From: Mesorhizobium alhagi CCNWXJ12-2
GTDB lineage: Bacteria; Pseudomonadota; Alphaproteobacteria; Rhizobiales; Rhizobiaceae
Direction: 5' to 3'
Assembly: GCF_000236565.1 (NCBI RefSeq)
Contig: NZ_AHAM01000032.1
Coordinates: 1 to 63,047 of the forward strand
Length of the DNA stretch: 63,047 nucleotides
Below the pieces are notes generated by a model. It had not been told where the DNA came from and searched no databases. It worked only from the letters and a program-made list of their open reading frames with translations. How positions within the stretch are numbered: position 1 is the stretch's first letter; each line of letters opens with the position of its first letter. The position numbers were made by a program, and so were the translations under genes. Of the stretch, positions 56,499 through 63,047 are shown piece by piece.

Positions 56499-56795
56499 AT
56501 GCTGTTTGCGTTCATCTGCCGTGACAAGCCCGGCCATCTGCAGGTCAGGCTCGACAACCGCCCGGACCATGTCGCTTTCCTGAACGGGCTCAACGCTGAG
56601 GGCGCGCTGAAATTCGCCGGGCCGTTCCTGGATGACGACGGCAAGCCCTGCGGCAGCCTGGTGGTGATCGAGGCGGCGGACATGGATGCGGCGCGCGCCG
56701 TCTCCGCTGCCGATCCTTACGCCAGGGCCGGGCTGTTTGCGACGGTCGACATCCAGCCATGGAACTGGACCTTCAACAATCCGGCGAATGCGTAG
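56499..56795 (+). CDS. YciI-like protein
   Basis: A 98-residue protein of the YciI/dimeric alpha-beta barrel family: MLFAFICRDKPGHLQVR, RPDHVAFLNGL, and a late VSAADPYARAGLFATVDIQPW. The conserved His (residue about 26) and Asp (DPYARAGL) form the putative active site. Function unknown in general. The start follows GAGGAGAAACA, 17 bp after gpsA. Confidence 0.92.
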   Translation: MLFAFICRDKPGHLQVRLDNRPDHVAFLNGLNAEGALKFAGPFLDDDGKPCGSLVVIEAADMDAARAVSAADPYARAGLFATVDIQPWNWTFNNPANA

Positions 56796-56828
56796 TACGG
56801 GAATGATGCGAAAAGAGGGATCGCGGAC

Positions 56829-57254
56829 ATGAATTACTGGCTTTTCAAATCGGAACCTTCGACCTTTTCCTTCGAGATGCTGAAGGAAAAGGGCAAGGCA
56901 GGCACGCAGTGGGACGGCGTGCGCAACTACCAGGCCCGCAACAATATGCGCGCCATGCAGATCGGCGATCTCGGCTTCTTCTATCACTCTAACGAGGGGC
57001 TGGACGTTGTCGGCATCGTCGAGGTCTGCGGGCTGGCGCATCACGACACCACCACCGACGATCCGCGCTGGGAGTGCGTCGACGTGCGGGCGGTGAAAGA
57101 TGTTCCCAATCCCCCGACGCTCGACGAGATAAAGGCCAACGAAAAACTGTCGAAGATGGTGCTGGTCAACAATTCCCGCCTGTCGGTCCAGCCGGTCGCG
57201 CCGGATGAATGGAAGGAAGTCTGCCGGATGGGCGGCCTCGTTCCGGCGCCGTGA
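56829..57254 (+). CDS. EVE-domain protein
   Basis: A 141-residue PUA-like EVE-fold protein: MNYWLFKSEPSTFSFEML, WDGVRNYQARNNMRAMQIGDLGFFYHS, then NSRLSVQPVAPDEWKEVCRMGG. EVE domains bind modified bases in RNA or DNA. This short single-domain form is the housekeeping type common beside tsaD/gpsA. Its TGA overlaps a GTG start of the methyltransferase. Confidence 0.93.
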   Translation: MNYWLFKSEPSTFSFEMLKEKGKAGTQWDGVRNYQARNNMRAMQIGDLGFFYHSNEGLDVVGIVEVCGLAHHDTTTDDPRWECVDVRAVKDVPNPPTLDEIKANEKLSKMVLVNNSRLSVQPVAPDEWKEVCRMGGLVPAP

Positions 57255-57907
57255 ACGGCCTGGCGCCGGCGGAAGCCGAGAGTTTCATTCTCGCCAACAC
57301 TTCGCTTTCGGCGCCGCCGCATGTCCCCGAAATCAGGCTGCACCTAGCCGACGAGGCGCACGACCTCTGGCTGAAGACCGAGGACGAGCTCGCCTCTATC
57401 GGCCTGCCGCCGCCCTTCTGGGCCTTTGCTTGGGCAGGCGGGCAGGGGCTGGCTCGCTATATCCTTGACCACCCCGAGATTGTGCGCGGCAGGCGCGTGC
57501 TGGATTTCGCCTCCGGCTCGGGTCTGGTGGCGATCGCGGCTGATATGGCCGGAGCGCGCGGCATTCTGGCGGCCGACATCGATCCGTTCTGCGAGGCAGC
57601 GGTCCGCCTCAACGCCCGCGCCAACGGCATCTCCATTGAGTTTGCCGGTTCGGACGTCGTCGGCACTGACGGCGGCTGGGACGTCGTTCTGGCCGGCGAC
57701 GTGTTCTACGATCGGCCCTTCGCCGAACGGCTCGTTCCCTGGTTCTCCACCCTGCATGAACGTGGTTCCGAGATCCTGGTCGGCGATCCCGGCCGCTCCT
57801 ATTTGCCGAAGGGCAGGATGCAGGCGCTCGCTGTCTATCAGGTTCCAGTGACGCGGGCGCTTGAGGATGCGGACGTGAAGAAGACCACGGTCTGGCGCTT
57901 CGCTTGA
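57251..57907 (+). CDS. class I SAM-dependent methyltransferase, ETFB-lysine-methyltransferase-like
   Basis: A 218-residue Rossmann-fold methyltransferase. The SAM motif I is VLDFASGSGLVAIAA (about 77-91) with the acidic residue in AADIDPF, and LAGDVFYD is the post-motif corresponding to the D/N-PP-Y region. Family resemblance is to METTL20/EtfB lysine methyltransferases and NNMT-like proteins. The GTG at 57251 overlaps the EVE stop (GTGA); an ATG at 57209 is possible but lies further inside EVE. Confidence 0.82.
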   Translation: MNGLAPAEAESFILANTSLSAPPHVPEIRLHLADEAHDLWLKTEDELASIGLPPPFWAFAWAGGQGLARYILDHPEIVRGRRVLDFASGSGLVAIAADMAGARGILAADIDPFCEAAVRLNARANGISIEFAGSDVVGTDGGWDVVLAGDVFYDRPFAERLVPWFSTLHERGSEILVGDPGRSYLPKGRMQALAVYQVPVTRALEDADVKKTTVWRFA

Positions 57908-57955
57908 CGGGGGTCCTGCGCGGGCGTTGAATCCGGGCGAACAGGGGAGTCGCCC

Positions 57956-58369
57956 ATGAATTTCGCAGGCATGAACTATCTCGCGATCGTCGTTGCCGCC
58001 ATCGCGGCATTTGCCTTCGGGGCGGCATGGTATAGCGCACTGTCAAAGCCCTGGATCAAGGCTGCGCGCCTCGACCCATCCTCGAAATCGGCGCCGCCGC
58101 TGGCCCCGCTGCTGGCCACGAGCTTCGTCTGCGAACTGGTGATGGCCTGGGTGATGGCCGGCGTGATCGGCCACCTCGGTACGGGTCAGGTCACCTTGTG
58201 GAACGGCGTCGTGTCCGGCTTCTTCCTCTGGCTCGGCTTCCTCGCGACCTCGACCGCGGTCAATCAGCGCTACGAGGGATATGGCTGGGACCTCACCGTT
58301 ATCGACGCCGGCCACTGGCTTGGCGTCGCCCTGATCATGGGCGGCGTGATCGGCTGGTTCGGCGTCTGA
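57956..58369 (+). CDS. DUF1761 membrane protein
   Basis: A 137-residue inner-membrane protein with four predicted helices: MNYLAIVVAAIAAFAFGAAWYS, a span at ATSFVCELVMAWVMAGVIG, FFLWLGFLATSTAVN and WLGVALIMGGVIGWFGV. The GAAWYS and the FFLWLGF segments are typical of DUF1761. Function unknown. It follows the methyltransferase after 48 bp. Confidence 0.85.
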   Translation: MNFAGMNYLAIVVAAIAAFAFGAAWYSALSKPWIKAARLDPSSKSAPPLAPLLATSFVCELVMAWVMAGVIGHLGTGQVTLWNGVVSGFFLWLGFLATSTAVNQRYEGYGWDLTVIDAGHWLGVALIMGGVIGWFGV

Positions 58370-58502
58370 TTTGCTACTCGGCCGCACTGTCCTGACGGAA
58401 CCAGTCCGCGACCGCAGCCTTCGTGCGAGTTGTGCCCGCGGGCTTGCGCAGCTTTGCGGTTGCAATATGCTGCCGCGTCGACCGCCGCCTGGGAGGATTG
58501 CC

Positions 58503-59114
58503 ATGGAACCGACATCGCTGCTGATCTTCGCAGGCGCGCTGTTCGTCGCCGCCGGATCGCCGGGGCCGAGCATTGCCGCGCTGGTCGCGCGGGTGATTTC
58601 CAAGGGATTTCGCGATGTGCTGCCGTTCCTGGCCGCGATGTGGATCGGCGAGGCGATCTGGCTATCGCTGGCGGTGTTCGGCCTCGCCTTCGTGGCGCAG
58701 ACCTTCCATCTGGCCTTCGTGATCGTGAAGTATCTCGGCGTCGCCTATCTCGTCTATCTCGCCTGGAAGATGTGGACGGCGCCGGTCGATGTCCGCGACG
58801 GCTCGATGCCGCGCGAGGATTCGCCGCTAAAGCTGTTCCTGGCCGGCATGGCCGTGACGCTCGGCAATCCGAAGATCATGATGTTCTATCTGGCGCTGCT
58901 GCCGACCATCATCGATCTCGCCTCGGTGACGCTGGTCGGCTGGCTGGAACTGACGCTGACCATGGCTGTCGTGCTGGTCGCCATCGATGTCGGCTGGGTG
59001 ATCGCCGCCGCGCAGGCGCGCAAGCTGCTGAAGAGCCGCCGCGCCATGAAGATCGCCAACCGGATCAGCGCCACGACTATGGGTGGCGCTGCGGCGGCTA
59101 TCGCGGCGCGCTGA
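58503..59114 (+). CDS. LysE/RhtB-family exporter
   Basis: A 203-residue amino-acid exporter family protein with about five or six helices. The family start FVAAGSPGPSIAALVARVISKG is clear, as is LGVAYLVYLAWKMW and GNPKIMMFYLALLP. It probably exports an amino acid or homoserine-lactone-like compound; not determinable. The ATG at 58503 follows GGGAGGAT. It converges on ftsH across the ftsH terminator. Confidence 0.9.
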   Translation: MEPTSLLIFAGALFVAAGSPGPSIAALVARVISKGFRDVLPFLAAMWIGEAIWLSLAVFGLAFVAQTFHLAFVIVKYLGVAYLVYLAWKMWTAPVDVRDGSMPREDSPLKLFLAGMAVTLGNPKIMMFYLALLPTIIDLASVTLVGWLELTLTMAVVLVAIDVGWVIAAAQARKLLKSRRAMKIANRISATTMGGAAAAIAAR

Positions 59115-59181
59115 AGGCCGCAAAGGCGGTCTTTTCAAGCGCGTCGCGGAGCGCTCGCCAGCCAGCATCCCGTCGCTGCGC

Positions 59182-59212
59182 AAAAAAAACGCCGCGGCAA
59201 AGCGGCGTTTCT
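59182..59212 (-). terminator. intrinsic terminator of ftsH
   Basis: On the minus strand, a stem from gcggcgttt/aaacgccgc (59202-59210 and 59187-59195) is followed by a run of eight T's. It lies 21 bp after the ftsH stop. Confidence 0.92.
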
Positions 59213-59232
59213 ATTGTCAGGTTTCAGAAGCC

Positions 59233-61179
<1,947 letters not shown>

Positions 61180-61284
61180 CTATTGTCCCGTTTGCGACCG
61201 ACAACGGGCGCAAGTCCAGTGTGAATGTATGCCCCTAACATAGGGAGGGCGCAGTGCATTGCCAAGCGCAACCGCTGTTCTCGG

Positions 61285-62592
61285 TTAAGCTCCGGTCACA
61301 TTGTGGTTTGCGTATGGCGAGGCCGGTGGCGGCGCGGCGCCCAGCAGTTCGGCCACGGCCCGCGCCGGCTCCAGATCGAAGGAAGGCAGGAATCGCGTCC
61401 AGGGCGCGACGAGGGGAATTGCCACCGGCTTGGCGGGTTCGCTTCCGCCCGAAAACGTCGGCTCGGCGGAAAGTGCTGCACGAACAAGACCCGGCGGAAT
61501 ATCTGCGGGGGGCGTTTCGGCGTCAGGCTCGATTGCGGGGTCATGCGGGCCGACGAGCATACCTCCGGCCCCGCCTGAAATCCGGTAGCGGCCGTCCCAG
61601 ATCATGCCGTCGCGAACCGGCTCAGGTTCGGGCAATCCGCGCGTTTCACGCAGCAGGAAGACTCCGCCGCGCCGCGCGTCGACCAGCGTCCGCGACAATG
61701 TGGCGCAAAAGGGTTTTGCAGAAAGCCGATCGAAAAGCCGGGCCACGCGCGCCTCGTCGGGCAGATGCGGCGTGCCGCCGATCGCGGCCAGCAGGATGCG
61801 CAGCGCATAGACCGCGCCGTCGCGAGGCTCGGCCGCGGCGAAGGCTGGATCGAGCCGGAACAGGCGAGGCGCGACGTGACGCGCATGCGCCCAAATGAGG
61901 CCGGCCGCCTCGCGTCCGAGATATTCGCGTAGCAGCGCTGCGTCGCGAGCAGCAGTCAGCAATTTCGAGACATCGGCGTCGTCGCGCAAACGGGCGCGGG
62001 CGCGCGGACGCTCGAACGCCTGGTTGACGTTGGTCGGGTCTTCCAGCCATGGAACGCCATTGGCGCGCAGATAATCGCGCAGCGTCTCGCGGCGGGTTTC
62101 GAGCAGCGGCCTGACGATCCAGGCCTTCCCGTCGAACAGTGTCGCAGGCGCCATGCCGGCAAGGCCGCGGCCGTCGCTGCGGGCCTGGCGCATCATCACG
62201 GTTTCCGCCTGGTCGTCGGCGGTGTGGCCGGTGACGATCAGGTCCGTGCCTTCTTCGCCCGCGGCTTCGGCCAGCAATGCGTAGCGCGCCTCGCGCGCAG
62301 CCGCCGGCAAGCCGGTCGCGGGCTTCGGTCCCTCCCAAGCGAGAATGCGGTGGGCAATGCCATGGCTTTCAGCAAAGCGTGCGACGGCTTGCGCCTCTGC
62401 TGCCGAATCCGGTCTCAGGCCGTGATCGACGGTCATCGCCACCAACCGCACCGCCGGCGCATTCTCGTCGAGATAGGCCTTCAGCAGCAGGAGCAGGGCG
62501 GTGGAGTCGCTGCCGCCCGAGACCGCCGCAATAACAGCGACGCGCGCGGTGAGATCGAGATTCGAAAATGGCTGGGAAAGATCGCTGTCCAC
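61285..62592 (-). CDS. tilS: tRNA(Ile)-lysidine synthase
   Basis: A 435-residue enzyme converting C34 of tRNA-Ile(CAU) to lysidine so that it reads AUA. The PP-loop SGGSDS is at 25-30, with [21 protein letters not shown] and the conserved WLEDPTN block. The C-terminal region is less conserved. The GTG at 62592 ([10 protein letters not shown]) is preferred because the frame above it overlaps the preceding cpoB gene. It is the usual middle gene of cpoB-tilS-ftsH. Confidence 0.92.
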   Translation of the reverse strand: MDSDLSQPFSNLDLTARVAVIAAVSGGSDSTALLLLLKAYLDENAPAVRLVAMTVDHGLRPDSAAEAQAVARFAESHGIAHRILAWEGPKPATGLPAAAREARYALLAEAAGEEGTDLIVTGHTADDQAETVMMRQARSDGRGLAGMAPATLFDGKAWIVRPLLETRRETLRDYLRANGVPWLEDPTNVNQAFERPRARARLRDDADVSKLLTAARDAALLREYLGREAAGLIWAHARHVAPRLFRLDPAFAAAEPRDGAVYALRILLAAIGGTPHLPDEARVARLFDRLSAKPFCATLSRTLVDARRGGVFLLRETRGLPEPEPVRDGMIWDGRYRISGGAGGMLVGPHDPAIEPDAETPPADIPPGLVRAALSAEPTFSGGSEPAKPVAIPLVAPWTRFLPSFDLEPARAVAELLGAAPPPASPYANHNVTGA

Positions 62593-62608
62593 CCTGGAGC
62601 GCTTCAGG

Positions 62609-63047
62609 TCAGCACGCGGCCAGCGCCTGTTCCTGCTTGACGCGGCCCTTGAGCGCACCGGAAATGTCGGGATAGCGCTTGCCGATTTCGGCGAAGGTCG
62701 CGCAGGCGACGTCGCGCTGGTTGAGCCCGACCAGCGAGACGCCGAGCTTCAGCAGCATGTCTGGAGCCTTCTTGGATTTGGGGTAGTTCTTGTTGGCGGA
62801 GAGGAAAACCTCGGCCGCGTCGCGGTATTTCTGCTGCCCGAGCAGCGATTCGCCGAGCCAGAAATGCGAGTCAGCGGTCTTGGGGTCGGAGGGGAAGCGC
62901 GCAATGTGGTCGCGGAAGCCGGCTTCCGCCGTGCTGTAGTCGCCCGACAGGATGAATTCGTAGGAATTGCGGTAGAGCTCTTCCGGGTCGTCAGTCGCGG
63001 GCAGCGCCGCCACTACTTCGCCGCCAGGGGCGGGAGCGGCTCCCCTA
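62609..63047 (-). CDS. cpoB: Tol-Pal system protein CpoB/YbgF, C-terminal part
   Basis: The gene is cut by the right edge of the window; 146 codons are seen and the Met at 63013 is probably internal. The visible part is a TPR domain ([63 protein letters not shown]), matching CpoB/YbgF, a periplasmic partner of Tol-Pal that coordinates peptidoglycan synthesis and outer-membrane constriction. tol-pal genes would be expected just to the right. Confidence 0.92.
   Translation of the reverse strand, partial: RGAAPAPGGEVVAALPATDDPEELYRNSYEFILSGDYSTAEAGFRDHIARFPSDPKTADSHFWLGESLLGQQKYRDAAEVFLSANKNYPKSKKAPDMLLKLGVSLVGLNQRDVACATFAEIGKRYPDISGALKGRVKQEQALAAC

Overview
The window reads as one contiguous piece of an alphaproteobacterial (Rhizobiales) chromosome, most like the Mesorhizobium/Phyllobacteriaceae group. 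This is judged from high GC, the CenR/OtpR-type regulator beside a single-domain cNMP-binding protein, the hemC-hemD-Mic60-hemY cluster, the 180-kDa-class NAD-glutamate dehydrogenase, Omp25/Omp31-type outer-membrane proteins and TTAA-N7-TTAA (CtrA-type) promoter boxes. Most genes are ordinary core genes. I see no prophage, CRISPR array, insertion sequence or complete defence system.

Layout. 1-4.1 kb: end of a UxaA-family sugar-acid dehydratase, an aldo/keto reductase, exported MsrA, OsmC, then a lower-GC pair (PhyH-like dioxygenase, NTF2/SnoaL-like). 4.1-8.9 kb: UbiH-type hydroxylase divergent from TesB; glnK-amtB behind a sigma-54-like promoter; a small lipoprotein. 9-13.4 kb: ftsK with a CtrA-type box, lolA, xth. 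13.4-17 kb: CenR/OtpR-like regulator plus cNMP protein, divergent L,D-transpeptidase, M48/LysM lipoprotein. 17-23.6 kb: thiamine uptake operon thiB-thiP-thiQ under a TPP riboswitch and containing a 139-bp palindromic repeat; divergent thiN and an ABC-F ATPase; an orphan, apparently frameshifted CcdA-like antitoxin. 23.6-31.2 kb: an unknown single-pass membrane protein, purA, a DMT transporter, and the serine operon serC-alaE-serA with a structured leader. 31.2-34.6 kb: two Omp25-like genes, each with TTAA-N7-TTAA upstream, and glmM. 34.7-46.1 kb: an AhpD-like protein, NAD-GDH, a UMF1-type MFS protein, purH with a small low-GC gene at its end, a flavoprotein dehydrogenase, DUF167 and YggT. 46.2-49.4 kb: tRNA-Ala(CGC), two small ORFs, an MFS exporter, a GATase and a TerB-like protein. 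49.4-59.1 kb: hemY, Mic60-like, hemD and hemC in one direction; tsaD-gpsA-YciI-EVE-methyltransferase-DUF1761-LysE in the other. 59.2-63 kb: ftsH, tilS and a truncated cpoB.

The best regulatory signals are the three CtrA-type boxes (ftsK and both outer-membrane proteins), the TPP riboswitch with a hairpin that would hide the thiB ribosome-binding site, the serC leader whose last hairpin holds the ribosome-binding site, and the glnK sigma-54/NtrC arrangement. The least-explained items are the 542-residue membrane protein beside purA, the Tat-like signal on LolA, the palindromic repeat inside the thiamine operon, alaE inside the serine operon, and the orphan CcdA. I did not find a clearly new multi-gene system.
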